Of a DNA stretch of 64,000 bases, positions 35,501 to 54,700 are shown piece by piece. The translations under genes and the position numbers were made by a program. This DNA comes from Asterochloris sp. CNOR1 (taxonomy: Eukaryota > Chlorophyta > Trebouxiophyceae > Trebouxiales > Trebouxiaceae): contig OZ017754.1 of assembly GCA_963969365.1 (NCBI GenBank), positions 1,240,001 through 1,304,000 of the forward strand, in the 5' to 3' direction. How positions within the stretch are numbered: the first letter of the stretch is position 1; the number at the start of each line of letters is the position of its first letter. The notes below the pieces were generated by a model. It had not been told where the DNA came from and ran no database searches. It saw only the letters and a list, made by a program, of their open reading frames with translations.

Positions 35501-36396
35501 CCACTGATGGCGTGTGGGACAACCTCTACATGGATGAGCTCATATCATTGCTCCCCAAATCCCCAGAGGAGTTGCAGCGGGTGAGCCTCTAGAGGATGGT
35601 GCTGAGTGTGCGCCTGCACTGGCAGGGCTTCATCCTTGACGTCTTGACTGCTGTACATGCCTCTCTACGCTGTTGAGCCTACCGGCCAAGGGCTGATAGT
35701 ATCTGTGACACAGCATGTGGAGCAATCCAGCTTTGCCTGACTAGGCTGTCTTGTGCTGGTACACAGCCACTGTCATCTGCTGCTGCCTACACCATAAGGG
35801 CACTGGCAGTGTCAGCTGCCTGCACTTCTGGGCTACTGGCGGGACTGCACTCAGCATGCTCACCATAGAATGCTCCCTCACTATTGCTGTGCTGACAGGC
35901 CTCTCTTGTACTGCGCAGGCAGCAGACGCTATTGCTGGTGCCGCTGAGGGGCATGCACATGATGACGAGTTTGACTCCCCCTACATTCAAGAAGCCCTGA
36001 GGCAGGGCATGGATATCTCCATCTGGGACAAGCTGAAGGGCATCAAGTTTCGGGGGGGCAGGCTGCAGCTGGGGCGCCTCACGGTGACAAAATGCCTGCT
36101 TTTGGCTGATGCTCCTTTGTAGTGCGGGCAGCGGCATTATACACAAAAAAATCTGATCAGCTGTCCATATGCTCAACTGCTGAGGGATGCAGATTGCTTC
36201 TCAGAAGGGCTGCACACCTGTGTCTGATGAGGCTAAGAATGCTTCTGTCTGTCAGTGCATCCATAGCGTATTGCTGGGTCAGCATCAGATGGTCTTGCAT
36301 GTCCTGGTCATCAGCTGAAGGAGCCCTCCTTTGCTACAGGGTGGCAAGGTTGATGACGTCACCTGTGTTCTGGCATGGGCACAGCCTGCGGAATAG
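32515..36396 (+). CDS. PP2C-type Ser/Thr phosphatase, PPTC7 / plant PP2C26-55-80 group
   Basis: Metal-dependent protein phosphatase, in plants usually plastid or mitochondrial. Exons: about 32515-32649 (LKLITAACVIPHPDK), 32969-33077 (YGGEDAHFVS and GIADGVGGW), 33414-33512, 33863-33934, 34238-34563 (long Ala/Gln/Pro-rich insert then MAANV), 35106-35196 (GDSGFALFRNRQLIF), 35411-35580 (LIVMATDGVWDNLYMDEL), 35919-36083 and 36340-36396 (GGKVDDVTCVLAWAQPAE, stop TAG). Phases agree from 32969 to the end. The four acidic metal-site motifs of the family (ADGVGG, GDSG, TDGVWDN, DDVT) are all intact, so the enzyme should be active. The insert of about 130 low-complexity residues is longer than in plant relatives. 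The N-terminal targeting exon is not resolved. Confidence 0.92.
34500..34890 (+). repeat. Donor echo after the 34563 PP2C exon
   Basis: The real exon end (CACCTCATGGCAGCCAATGT, then G and donor GTGAGTGCC at 34564) has a copy 315 bp downstream ending GGTGGCCTACGCG then GTGAGTGCC at 34879. The similarity extends upstream (GGTCCAGC at 34500 and 34812). Confidence 0.65.
35281..35420 (+). repeat. Tandem 77-bp repeat ending at the 35411 PP2C exon
   Basis: Unit 35281-35343 and unit 35358-35420 share CACAAG, GCTGCAGCCTCACAAGG and a GTGCC(A/C)AG acceptor followed by related exon bases. The second unit holds the true acceptor (AG at 35409-35410). Confidence 0.8.
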
Positions 36397-37042
36397 AGGC
36401 CTTTTCACTTTGCCAACACAAAGGACTGGGTTAGCTGACTTTTGGGATTTATGCTGAAACGACCTTTGTACCATACAGCCACAATGAGCAACCATGGCCT
36501 GGCCTTCCTCCATCTACTGAGCAGCGTCTTTAACACTGTTCTCAGCTCTTCACTTTTGCTTGTTGTGGTAAGCGTTTTGCTGCCATGGCATAGGCACAAG
36601 TGGCCAACTGCTGGGACAGCACTTTCAATTTTGACAAAGCAGAGACCACAGTGCCCTCCTGCAAGTTATTGTGAGCAAAGTTGGGGGTTAGATTGAGCGA
36701 GCAATGCTGTGAGGGCTGGCCCTTCAATTACTGGGTCCGCTGCAACACTCAAGAAGCTGTGCACTGGACCAGCCAGCAAGCTGACACATATAACACAAGT
36801 CCAGGCGTGGCCGAGTTATTTTGGTAGGAAAGGTGACGGGCAGACTTTGTTGGAGCTGCTCTCCAGCGACATTGACAGATCCAGCTGTTTCCACCCAACA
36901 CACAGCAGACCTTTATACTGTTTTCAACTGATGTGCTGAATAGCTCAGGAATCAAATCAGGTGGTTTCTAGATGATCAACATGCATTGTGCAAGACGTGT
37001 CTTCAAAATGGGCATACTGTACAAAATGTCCTCAACCAGGCC
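36397..37042. other. 646-bp convergent gap, PP2C and ISCU
   Basis: It holds the 3' flanks of two genes. Short open frames on both strands have no recognisable motifs or splice support. No repeat or RNA gene is seen. Confidence 0.55.
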
Positions 37043-38922
37043 TCAAGCTGTTGCAGCCTGCAGCTCCTCAGCAGGCTGTGCTGCAGCAGCCTTGGCCCTC
37101 TTGGCCTGGATGTCCTTCACGGCTGCCTTGATGGCATCTTCTGCCAGCATGCTGCAGTGCAACTTGACGGGCGGCAGGCTGAGGTGCTTGGCGATGTCGC
37201 TGTTCTTGATGGTCAGCACCTCATTCACTGAGCGCCCTTTGACCCTGCACAGACAGCACAGAAGGTCAAATGGCACCTGAATGGGCGCAGAGGCAAGCAG
37301 AGGCATGAAGGCCTGCTGATCTGAAGGCAAGCAATTGAGGAGCACCTGGCGGGAAGGGGAACCTGGACAAAGGCCAGGCTTGCATCTCAAGGCAGCAGGT
37401 GTGCGCAGGCAGGGCACTTTGCTAAAAGCACTGGTGGCACGCTTACCACTCTGTGGCGACACTGCTGCTGGCAATGGCGGAGCCACAGCCAAAGGTCTTG
37501 AAACAGCTATCCACAATGTTGCCCTCATCGTCAACCTGCAGCAAAAATTGAGAGGTCTAGGCCTGCCCATTTGTTTGCAGTCTCACCAATGTCAATCAGG
37601 CAATGGCAGTCTGGCCCAAGCATCAAGTGCTCGGCGAGCCAGCCTGCAGTCTCTGTCCAAGACATGATGACGAAGACACAGCAGTGGCACCAGCGCAGTT
37701 TGCTGCAGAAACAGCTTGCTATGGAATGCAGCTGGACGAATCTGTGGAGTAACCAGCCTTGCGCTGGGCGCGCGAGTGACTCAGTACAGCAAACCTCAGC
37801 CAGGCCAGCAGGCTGCACAATCGGACTAGCTCACTGAGTGCAGCATCTGCGAGCTCACACTGACCATTGAACAGGAGGCAGCATGGCAAGCATATGACCA
37901 TCCATGTTTCGGGTTGCGGCAAGATGCACCTGCAAAGGCAACGCTGATCTGCAGCCAGACCCCGTTGCGCTAGGCAGGCGCCCTTGAGCTTAGCATGTTA
38001 ACTTCAAGGTGGGGCACAGGGCGACCATGCATCAGACTACCCAGTCTGCACTGCCACAGCGTCTCCAGCAGGTGTTTCGGCCAGGCACAAATCAGCTCTG
38101 TCTCCAGGACTTCAGGATGCATGGTAGTCCAAGCACTAACCCTGAACCAGGCTCATCTGGATCTGTAGATCTGCGATGATGGAACCTTTGCAGGCAGGTA
38201 TGGCGACGGCATTGCTGCCCCCAAATTGCTAGAGACAGGAGCACTCCAGACAAGCATCTGCAGGCTCATCCAATGTCCAGCTGTCCGATATCGTGATGAC
38301 AGGTGTAGCAGCCACAAACTGCACAGAACAAGCGCAGCCCAGGCTCACCCTGATTCAGAGTTTCATGAGAACCCCGCAGACAGGTGCCCCACCTAAACCC
38401 CTGTCCTAGACTGTGCTCAACAATGTGCAGACTCACCCTGATCTGCAGCTTCATGACGTCTCCGCAGGCAGGTGCCCCGACAAGCCCTGTGCCTACATTT
38501 GCGTCGCTCTTGTTGAAGGCACCCACGTTGCGGGGCTTCTCATAGTGGTCGACCACCTGCAGAAGCCGGGTCAGAGCCCTTAGACAACTCATGCAGAGCA
38601 TCAACCGCCAGATACGCTGGCAGACATAAAGCAAAGCCTCCACCACAGCCAAGACAGCACAGGAGGGACACAGCTTGTCTGCGCAGGCAGCACATGCATG
38701 GGTGTCGCTCCTGGTGCAGGGTCACCAGCACAAAGCCAGGCGCCCTGCCAGCAGGTTTTCCACTGCAGCTGCTGCCTGCTTCCCTGGGTTAACCAAGGGA
38801 TCTGTGCAGCTCACGTTCTTATGGTAGCTCCTGCTCAATGTGGTGGCCGTCACACAGCTGCTGCTTCTCAGCAGCTGCTCCACAGCGGGAGTTCTCAACG
38901 CGCTCACGGTCTGGCGCAGCAT
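37043..38922 (-). CDS. ISU1: Mitochondrial iron-sulfur cluster assembly scaffold ISCU
   Basis: Scaffold on which NFS1-ISD11, frataxin and ferredoxin build a [2Fe-2S] cluster in the mitochondrial matrix. Four exons close exactly: 38922-38815, 38556-38437, 37535-37447 and 37244-37043 (108, 120, 89 and 202 bases), giving 172 residues. Exon 1 is an Arg/Ser-rich presequence (MLRQTVSALRTPAVEQLL to SRSYHKN). Exon 2 reads VVDHYEKPRNVGAFNK and APACGDVMKLQI with the first cluster cysteine. Exon 3 has FKTFGCGSAIASSSVATEW with the second. Exon 4 has VKGRSVNEVLTIKN, the HSC20/HSP70-binding LPPVK and KLHCSMLAEDAIKAAV with the third. All key residues are present. Its Ala/Glu-rich tail ends at the TGA 37043-37045. 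It is head to head with UNC50. Confidence 0.97.
38344..38480 (-). repeat. Donor echo after ISCU exon 2
   Basis: The end of exon 2 (GAPACGDVMKLQIR then GTGAG, end at 38437) is copied 88 bp downstream, ending at 38349. The copy still has GGGCACCTG, TGCGGGG, CATGAAACT and an intact GTGAGCC donor, but it is frameshifted. Confidence 0.8.
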
Positions 38923-39201
38923 GTTGGCTGCTGTGCTGTTTGCTTCGAGGTGTTTGCGAAGTTGTGCACTTTTCTTTCTTGGAAGTTCACTTCAAGCAGG
39001 CATCACGAGCTCAGCACTAAAGCCACACCAGCCCGCTCCATTCAAGAAAGCAGATCCAGGCAACCAGTTGATGCAGATTGCACTTCATTGAGGGGCAATC
39101 AGGAGGCAGGGGACATTGAAGTGCTACAAGCAGAGGTCTGAGGTACTGCAGGGGCACTGAGAACGCTCACCCTCACTTAGCCTGTCCTGACTGGGCAGCC
39201 C
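38923..39201. promoter_or_regulatory. Divergent promoter of ISCU and UNC50
   Basis: 279 bp separate the two start codons. No TATA box or other motif stands out by eye. Confidence 0.5.
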
Positions 39202-41358
39202 ATGCTGCCCACGCATGATGGCAACAGGAGGGCGCCTCGGCGCAGCACATCATTGTTGCCCACCTACCTGCGGCGCATCATCAAGCCCAAGCAGATGGAT
39301 CTGGAGTGAGTGGCGCTCTCATCAGGGCCCGCATTCTGCTGTGTATCTGCTGATGCTAGCACCATGTTCCCAGTCAGCAGCTGCCTGATACTGCTGCTTG
39401 TGTGCAGGTACACATCCTGGCTCATGCTGCAGCTTTGCACTGCCCCTAAGACCGCGTGAGTCGCAGCTACTGTCTCAGATTATGATCACAGCCTCCAAGG
39501 AATGCGAAGCCCATACGCTGCCATGCACAAATATGCTGCTGGACCCCTGTAGATGGCACTCCCTGCTGTGCTGTAGGTACCGACACACCTCCTACCACAA
39601 GCAGACCAAGAACCAATGGGCACGGGACGACCCAGCCTTTGTGCTGATCTGCTGCGGCCTGGTGGCAACTGCAGCTACTGCTTACTGCCTAGCGTGAGTG
39701 ATCTATGGCTGCCCTGCCCCGCGGGACGCTGATGCTTGCTGAATGCAGGGGCCTCAGCCTGCTCTGCATGCACTGCCCATGGCCTGCTGAATGCGTCTGC
39801 TGCTCCTTCTTGGACCTTGAGCATAACCCCAACAGAGCGTGAGCCACGGCAGGCAGACTGCCCTGTTCACATGTCCTTCTTGCCAGCCAGGCACCATGCT
39901 ACTGCTTTGAAGTCTTCGCTGTGGAAGGTGCTGACGGCCCAACCTTCTGCAGATTCAGCCACTCCTTGTGGCGAGCTGCAGCCACAGTGGCGTCTGCAGT
40001 GCTCGTGGACTTCTTGGTCGTGGGATGGTTCATTTGCACAGCTGGCTGGTGAGCTGCAGCTGTGCTTTTGTTGCCCAGGGACGGAGAGAGGCCCAGTCAT
40101 GCTGGAGACCAGGCAGGGGTAGCGCTGCCAGGGTTGTGACAGAGCATGCCCACACCTGCATGGCTGTGCTTTGCCCTGCCAGGACTCACACTGTAGCGCA
40201 TCAGCGTGCAGATGCTCTTGCCCCTCTGAGCTGGGCCTTCATGCACACAAGCTGATCCATCCTGCTGCTGCAGGTTTTGTGCAAATCGGTTCCTGCGCCG
40301 GCAGCAGCTGCACAGCCATGCCGTGGAGCAGCACGTAGAGTGGTGAGCGGCTGCCGCTTCTAGCATCTCCTTGCCATGCTTCCCCCGCCCTGCTCTGGTG
40401 GCCCCAGCCAGAGTGGCTGTGTCACTTGCGCCTTTCTGTCAGGTGCCTGCTGCAATTGGGTATCTGGCACCTGCAGGCGCATAGGCCTGTGATGTGGTCT
40501 CCACTGCCAAATGGCGTGCTGACTGTTGCCTGCAGGATGTACGCCTTTGACGTCCACTGCAATTCTTACTTTCCCCTCTTCATCCTGCTCTATGGTGAGG
40601 CTGCCTACAAAACTTTGGCGGCCCCACCGACACTGCACACCTCATCCAGCAGTTGCTCAATTGGCAGCCTGCCACAGCCTGTGAAGGCTCCATGATTGAC
40701 GCTGCACACACGGCACCTTTGGTAACCCCGCTCGCTGACATTGGCTGACACTGCATAATTCACAACTCTGCAGCTGCCCCAAAATGTGGACCTACCTGCA
40801 TGTAGCACGCTTGCAAAGACCAGCAGGTGACATCTGTCTCACCCTGGCCCTTGCAGTGGTCCAGTTCATTGCATCACCAGTCCTATTGCATCGCAACTTC
40901 CTGTCAACGGTCCTGGCGAATGCTCTGTACGGCGTCGCTCTGTCCTATTATCACTACCTCAACTTTCTTGGGTACAGCGCGTTGCCCTTCTTGCAGCATA
41001 CAGAGGTCAGTTCCTGCACACTGTCATTTTCTTCCCCACATGCAGCATATGAAGGTCTGCCACCTGTGCTCATTCGCTGCCTGGTGGTGTGACATGATGT
41101 GGTAATGCACACTGCCAACACCAGCCACTTCTGACAATACCACCTTGCCCCTGAAGGCCTGCGTCTGACCTGTCTTCTGCTCTTTGTGATTGCCTAAGCC
41201 TTGACCCACCATGTGCAGCACCTTGACACTCATTTCCTGACTGCTCTGCGCTGCAGGTGTTCCTCTGGCCAATTGCAGGCATTCTAATAGCTGTCCCTAT
41301 AGCAATACTAATGGGGTTCAACCCCGCCAGGTTCACGCTGGGCATCTACTTTAGTTGA
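39202..41358 (+). CDS. UNC50: UNC-50 family inner nuclear/Golgi membrane protein
   Basis: Multi-pass membrane protein of the nuclear envelope and Golgi; in animals it is needed for trafficking of receptor subunits, and its role in algae is unknown. Eight exons close exactly: 39202-39305, 39408-39455, 39577-39693, 39953-40048, 40274-40342, 40536-40594, 40857-41005 and 41257-41358, giving 247 residues (the human protein has about 259). Signature blocks are YLRRIIKPKQMDLEYTSWLM, YRHTSYHKQTKNQWARDDPA, FLRRQQLHSHAVEQHVEW, MYAFDVHCNSYFPLFILLY and the hydrophobic HRNFLSTVLANALYGVALSY. Membrane segments are visible in exons 3, 4, 6, 7 and 8. The ATG at 39202 is the first in frame. Introns contain no obvious echo copies. 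Confidence 0.97.
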
Positions 41359-41464
41359 CCAAGTGACAGCGTCAGAAATCAAATTTGCATAAAGTCACAG
41401 CTTCAATGAATGTGGGCCATAAGCAGCATGAAGTGGGGTGAAAAGGGCAGAGGTTCAGAATGAA
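41359..41464. other. Convergent intergenic gap, UNC50 and LysRS
   Basis: Only 106 bp lie between the two stop codons, and both 3' UTRs must fit or overlap here. Nothing else is seen. Confidence 0.6.
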
Positions 41465-48285
<6,821 letters not shown>

Positions 48286-48720
48286 GCTGCGGTGTAAAGC
48301 ATTGCCGTGATTGCAGTAACTGTGGCGCATGTCTTAGCTCTCCAGAGGCTTTGGTCTAGATCTGCTCCCATTCTTGCCAGAGGAGGAGCTCTCGTCAGTT
48401 CAGTGCATTCACAGACTGATCTGGCAGAACTTACATCAGAAACAGTCATGAAGCAGACAGGACTATGGAATGCTGAAGGGCTTGTAGGTACACTGTTGGG
48501 ATTTACTTGTATGCCCAGTGCATCAGAATCTGACTTCTTGCTGTTTGTATCATGATAAAATATGGGTAGGAAAGCCCATTCGCAACTCAGAACACGGCCA
48601 CTTCATGCAGTGCTGCAAGCAATTCCAGGGCAGTAGGTGGAGAGGCAGATCTCTGTTGCTGTTATGCCATGACCTCGTCTTGGTAATGGGGACAGATGAA
48701 TGCCATGTGTGAGGCAGAGA
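48286..48720. other. Promoter side of LysRS / 3' flank of the receptor-like gene
   Basis: 435 bp hold the 5' flank of LysRS and the 3' UTR of the next gene, both on the minus strand. No gene-like exon was found. Confidence 0.5.
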
Positions 48721-51700
48721 CTACTGAGTGGTTCCCAGAGACGGCTGAGAAGGCTGGTAGATGAAGTCTCCACTGGTGCCTGTGTTCAAGGCGAAGTCCA
48801 GGTCCTCGGCAACAGAGCCCAGGCCAACAGTGGTGCGCATGGCAGACTTGAAGTCGTGGCTCCAGGTGACGGACTGCCTGTCGGCTTGGCTCTGGGCCAT
48901 GCGCTTGAAAATGCTGTGAGACATCACCTGCACCAGATCAATGGACACAGTTGACCAGACCAGTGGCAGCCAACCATGCCACTGATCGTGGCGGACTGCA
49001 CAGATGCCATGTCATGTGCCGGGTCACACACCCCAGCCCCCAGGGGTGTCAGGGGGAAGGAGTTCTGAGGGCAATCCCTGTGTTCGTGAGGCTGCTTTTC
49101 AGTGACACAATTGCTGTGTCAACCTTTTCTCTGACGCTGGGCCTCATAGCAGCCTTCTCAGACATGCTCTGCCGCACCAGAAGCGTGAAGCAGTTCAGCC
49201 TGAGTGATCAGGCTGCAGGGGAGACCCCACCTCCTCCAGGGTGGGTCTCTCAGCAGCATTGCGAGACAGCATCCTCTGCACAACATGCCCAAAGTCCTCG
49301 GGGGCCTCGAGAATGCTGGATGAGAGGAGGTCTGCTTCAAACGGTAGGGGTGTGAACCCCAGCAGCATCCTGACAACACTCTCGTCCGACCAGCCAGCAT
49401 CGTACAGGGGCTGCCCTGCATCAAGTTGAGGCTGGGCTCAAGAGTTGTAGCTTATGAGATGACCTCAAGCAAGCAGCGCCAGCCACATGAAGAAGAAATG
49501 CACAGGCTACCCTGCAGCAGCTTGTGCAACAGGCGCCATGCACAAGCAGAAGCAAAGGGTTTAGCTGAACTGCAAAATCTGTTGCCATGGCCGCAGCTGT
49601 GGGGGAAGCTGCTTAGGCCCAGCAGCAGTGACGAGGTTAGTGAAGCAAGGCGTGCAGAGCCTGCCAAAGTGCAGCATGGAGTTGGTGTGTTACTGCTTAC
49701 CCTGCAGCATTTCGCAGGCTATCGCGCCAAGCGACCACACATCAGCAGCAGGGTCTGCCACACAGCCAGGGTCGTTAAACACATCGCCCTGGACAACCTG
49801 CAGCGGCAACAGTGCTGTTGTGGGTGCCATGGTGTAGCATGGCCTTCCCCATCAGTGCATGCAGCGCCCTCGAGATGCGCGCTGCAGTGTTGGTGCCATC
49901 ATAAGATACAGCTGCAGACAGCAGTGACATGCTGGCTGCTGCAGCACCTGCAACAAGTGCTGCGGGGTGCAAGTTGCCATGCCTCATCTAGCGACAGGCG
50001 AGCTCAGTACAGCTGCTGCGCCACTGTCACAGATGCTGGTCGCGTCCAGCTTTGCATTGCAAGCAGAGCTGTGGCACCACAGCTGGCCATGTGAGTAGTC
50101 TGCTGTGCCCCTGGATAGCACATTATCAGTCGAGCTCACCTCAGGGGCTGCATAGCGCAGGGTGTAGTTGCTGCGCATGTACGTGCCTGCCTCCGTCCAG
50201 CTGGAGAAGGCCAAAAGTTTCCAGCTGTTTGAGGCTGCAGCATGCAGGTGCGTTGGTGGTTGAAGGGAATCTTGATGAGTCTAAGAGGTCCCATCTATAT
50301 CAAATTGCACCCTCCCTGGGGATCACAGGTCCCAGGACAGAGTGACAGGGCTGAGTACCTCAGTTGCTTTCAGAGGGGCTGCACCATCTGCCTGTAAAGT
50401 GACCTCGGCAGGCAAGCATGCGTATGTGCTTGTAACCATGTTGGAAGTGCTGGCCCATGCACGGCTATGCTTTGTTCGAAGCCACAGCTGCCAGTGCATT
50501 TTGGAGCTTTCTTCACTGATCTCACCTGTGAACCAGGCAAATTGGGAGGGGCTGAGGTCAAAGTGAGCCACCTGCCGCTGATGCAGGGACTGCACCACGC
50601 GCAGGATGTTCCAGAGCGAGGCCGCCTGCACAGCACAGCAGCTTGAGGTCAGGCGGCCTGGAGCGGCATATGCACCACTGCTGCATGAACGTGAGCAGAT
50701 TGTGAAGTGCGCCCAGCTGCTGGGTCAGCAACAAAGATTGTATGCTTCATGTGCCTGTGCAGAGCAAGGCAATGCAGGCGCTGTGCCACGGGAGAACAGG
50801 CGGCACAACTGAATGGTCAGAGGCTTATTCACCCTGTGGGCGCTGTGCTGTCTCATGGTATGCATGGACCAGAGACGAGTGATGCACCTCAGTCAGTCAG
50901 CAGCCTGGTTTGTGAACTGACCATGTCGTCCCAGGGAGGCTGGTGGCCACTCTCCTGGCGCCCGAGGAACTCCTCCAGCGTCCACTGGGGGCACTCAATC
51001 ACAGAGCTGGCGGGGCACATGTCGCCATCAGTGCCCGTGGCTGTGGCAGGGAAGAGGCCGTGTAGCCCTGCAACACGGGAGAGACTGACTGTCAGCATTG
51101 CTCAGCAGTTGCTATGCTGACGAGCTGGCTGACTCACACAGCAAACTGCCATCATAGGGACTGGATTGCACTGCAGTCTGACATGGGCTGTACATCAGCA
51201 CATGTTTGGCAAAGCTCTGCCCAAGCACTGCAGGTGGTTCACTTCTTCATGGTACAAAGCCCTAAGCAGCTGCGCACAATGGGCTGCCTGCTTTCATGTC
51301 AGCATCTCGGCATCCTTGGCAACCTGCATCAGAATGAAGGGTGCTCTTACACCTGGCAGGTCATCCCAGCCTGGGCTGGCTCTGGCAGAGACTTCTCCTG
51401 CTGCCTGTCTGCTTGCGCATTCACATATACAGCTCTCAGGATTGACTACCCTTTTACGAGACGCTGTCAGCAATGCCTGCCGCCCGCATCTGCAACAATC
51501 ACCCATCTAGAGTTTATGGATTGGCTGCTCACCAGGCAGGTCGTCTGAGCTGTAGGGGTGCTCCAGCAGAGCCTTCTCCTGCTGCCAGTCTGCTGCGCTG
51601 CCAAAGAGCTTGACAGCCAGCTCCTTGTCAGGCTGCCCCACTGGGGTGGCAAAGCACAGGATGTGCCCAGGGCCGCGCCGCCGCCCGCTGGTCACAATGA

Positions 51701-54700
51701 AGCTGCCCTTGAAGCGGGTGCCCTCCTGCAGAAGTGTATTGAGCATGCCAGTGAGATCAGCAGAGGGCTGCACCCAGCGTTCAGGGCAGAGTGAGACAAG
51801 CACCGCAGGACCTGAGGACATGCGAGTCAAACGGGAAACCCCTCTGCTGTGCAAGGGATGTTCAGGGGCCAAGGCAGCACCTGCTGAAGCCAAGCACCCA
51901 ACATGCCATAGGCACGCATTGCCCTGCTCCCTCAAAAGCCCTTGAGCGCAGAATGCAACATTGTGCAGTGCTTCAAGTAGCAGCTCCTGGGGGAGGCTGG
52001 GCGGTCGGTTTGTGCTGTCCCATGTGGCTGCAGACATCTGCTGGGCAGCCTGGGCACAGGTGAAAGATGTGTTGGAGTGCCCCACCTGCATGTGTGTGAT
52101 GGCATAGGTGGAAGCCTCTGCCAGCGCATACGCACGCCCGGTGTCTCGCATCTTGATCCGTTGCAGTACCCTCCTCACAGCCTGCATCACAACAGGGACA
52201 TCACTTACATGAATGAGCATCTGTGGCGTCCCAGCATAGAGCGTCACCCACTTTCCTGTCAGGGAGCTGGCGTTGTTTGTACAGCTTTGCCATTTGTTTT
52301 TTGCTCATGCAGCCAACACCAGCCACCTGTATCATATCAGTTGTGCCAGTGCAACAGCTTGCAGGCGGCAGGAATCTGCGTGTGCAATCAGACAGAGTGC
52401 TGTTCTGGATTCACCCGCTGAGGACTGCTGGAGACTAGTTGCCGAAGAAAAGGACAGCCTGCATCACAACCTGAGCTTGACCCTGCTAACTCAATGAGAA
52501 CCACCTACAGTCATTGATGCACGCATAAATGCCAACAAAGGACATTGCAGCCTCCCAGTGCAGGCTGCATTGCTGGTCATAAGTCTGCCACAAAATGCAG
52601 AGCACTCACCGAGGACTGCATGTAGTGGTTGATGCCCTCCTGGTCCGCCCACATGGACGAATCCCGCAGCCGTGCAGCCTCGTCCAGGCTGAGCTGGTAG
52701 CCCAGCTCCTCGTGCTCCTGCTCCAGCTCGCTGAAACGCTTGCTGCTGGTGCAGGAGGGGGAGGGCAGCATGCAGCGCATGGCCTGCAGCGGCAGTGCAG
52801 GGGTGCGGGAGGGGCAGGCCAGCATGCAGCGCAGGGCTTCCAGCATCTGTGGGGGAGCGTCAGCAATGGCAGAGCCCTCTGCCAGAAGAGGCTTGCCCCT
52901 CTGGAAAGTCACAGGTGTACAGGTCATGCAGCAACCCTGTGCGCTTTGGAGGCATCAAGCAAGCACCCTGGAGTCACACAGGCCTGCAGGGCCATCAAGG
53001 TGGGCTGCCGCTCTGTACATTCCAATCCCACAACAGTCTACAAGGCGTCCCATGCCAAGATCGCACCTGCAGCATCTGGAAGCTGTTGGGCGCCGCAAGG
53101 GTGGCCTCCCTCATGTTGTTTCGCAGGCCTTGGAACACGGCATAGGTGGGGAACCTCTTGTGCCCCTCTGCGGCCAGCGCCTCCTGCGTCTTCTGGAACA
53201 GCTGAAAGCTAGCTGTGGCCTCGATGTCTCCACCTGCACATGCAGGGAAGACAGGCTCAGAGCCTTGCTGCAGCACACTGAATAGTCAAGCCTGAATAGT
53301 CAAGCTGCAGCACGTGGAGACTACAAGATGGATTTGCATTGTTCTGGCACACCTGGCTCTCAACATCGGTGCCTGAAGCATGCCTGAAGACTGGCAAAGA
53401 AACACGCACCACACAAGCCACCTCCCAGCTGAGGATTGTGTCCTTCAGGGAGCAGCAGCTTTGCCTATGGCTGGGGACTTTATACAGCTTCAGAGTTGGC
53501 CCAGCTGTCAGAGTATCACAGCCAGGCAGCTTAGCCCCAGGCAAGCCTGCACCGTGACTAAGCTCGTCGCAGCCTCTTCTTTGTGCTCAGCATGCAGGAC
53601 CTCAGGGATCTGAGAGTCTGCCCGTGCATCAGCAGCCAGTCTTGAGCCTCACCATCTGGCGAGTGCCAGCAAGCACCAGGTCAGGCACCCATGGCTTGCT
53701 TTTGCACAGCATACAGGGCTCCATGGGCAGGCAGTGCTGCCTCAAGCACACCCTTGAAACCTGTGAGCAGCGTCACCTTCTGGCGCAGCATGCAGGGCGT
53801 CTGGGCCAGGCAGCTTTGGGTGGGGGACCCGGTCCTTGATGGCCGAGTCCTGGAGGTCCACCGCCGACTCCAGAATCCCGCCTGTACGGTCGCACATCTT
53901 GACAGCAGGCGGGGAGGTCCAGGCGGGCTCGCGAGGGAAACCTCCGCTTGGCTCTGGTGGTGGCACCACCATCTCAAGCTGGGCCTTCTGGGCAGCCTCC
54001 TGCCTGCGCTGCCTGCGGCGTCTGACCAGCAGCGGTGCCAGGACCAGACCTGCAGGGAGAGGCCAATCGTCTCTGCACCTCTTGAGTGTCTGATGTCTGT
54101 GCCAAGCAGGCCCCAAAGAGATGCAGTGCCACGCTGCCAACCCCTACCACGTGCAACAGGCAGTGAGGCACAGCCAGACGTGCAATAAGTACACTCAACC
54201 TGTATTCAGGAATGTTCACCATCATGCAGTGGCAGAAGAGAGGCATGTCAATCGCTGTACCGCTTAAAAGAGAGGCAGGCATGGGGGGCACAGCAGGGGA
54301 GCTCACCCACTGCCCGCTGCGACAGAGACTGTGCTTCGTGATCAGCAAAGAGGGCGTCTCAAGGTACAGGCAGGCTGCTGCCAGACAGGCTCACCCACTG
54401 CCAGCAGGCTGCCCACCACCACAGCAGGGACAGCGATGGCGGCCGCCGGGACCCCTCCTCCGCCACTGGGAGCTGCTGCTGCCTGAGCCTGGTTGAGGGG
54501 GGCTGTGTTAGCTGAGTAGAAGAAGATGGTGATGGGCCAACCTGCAAAAGGGAGGTGTACGCTGTTGGGCAGCGGAAAGCAAGGTCTGCTGTCCAGGCGG
54601 CCGCTGCCAGCTTGGCATCTTGGTGCTGTGCTGCAGGGGCTGCGGGGCCCTGCTACTGTGATTGGCCAGCCTGCACGCCAGAGGTCCTAGTGTTGGGCAG

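Noticed and set aside
36405-36599. A 64-codon minus frame between PP2C and ISCU
   Set aside because: No motif, no splice partner and no promoter signal; it lies in the 3' flank of PP2C.
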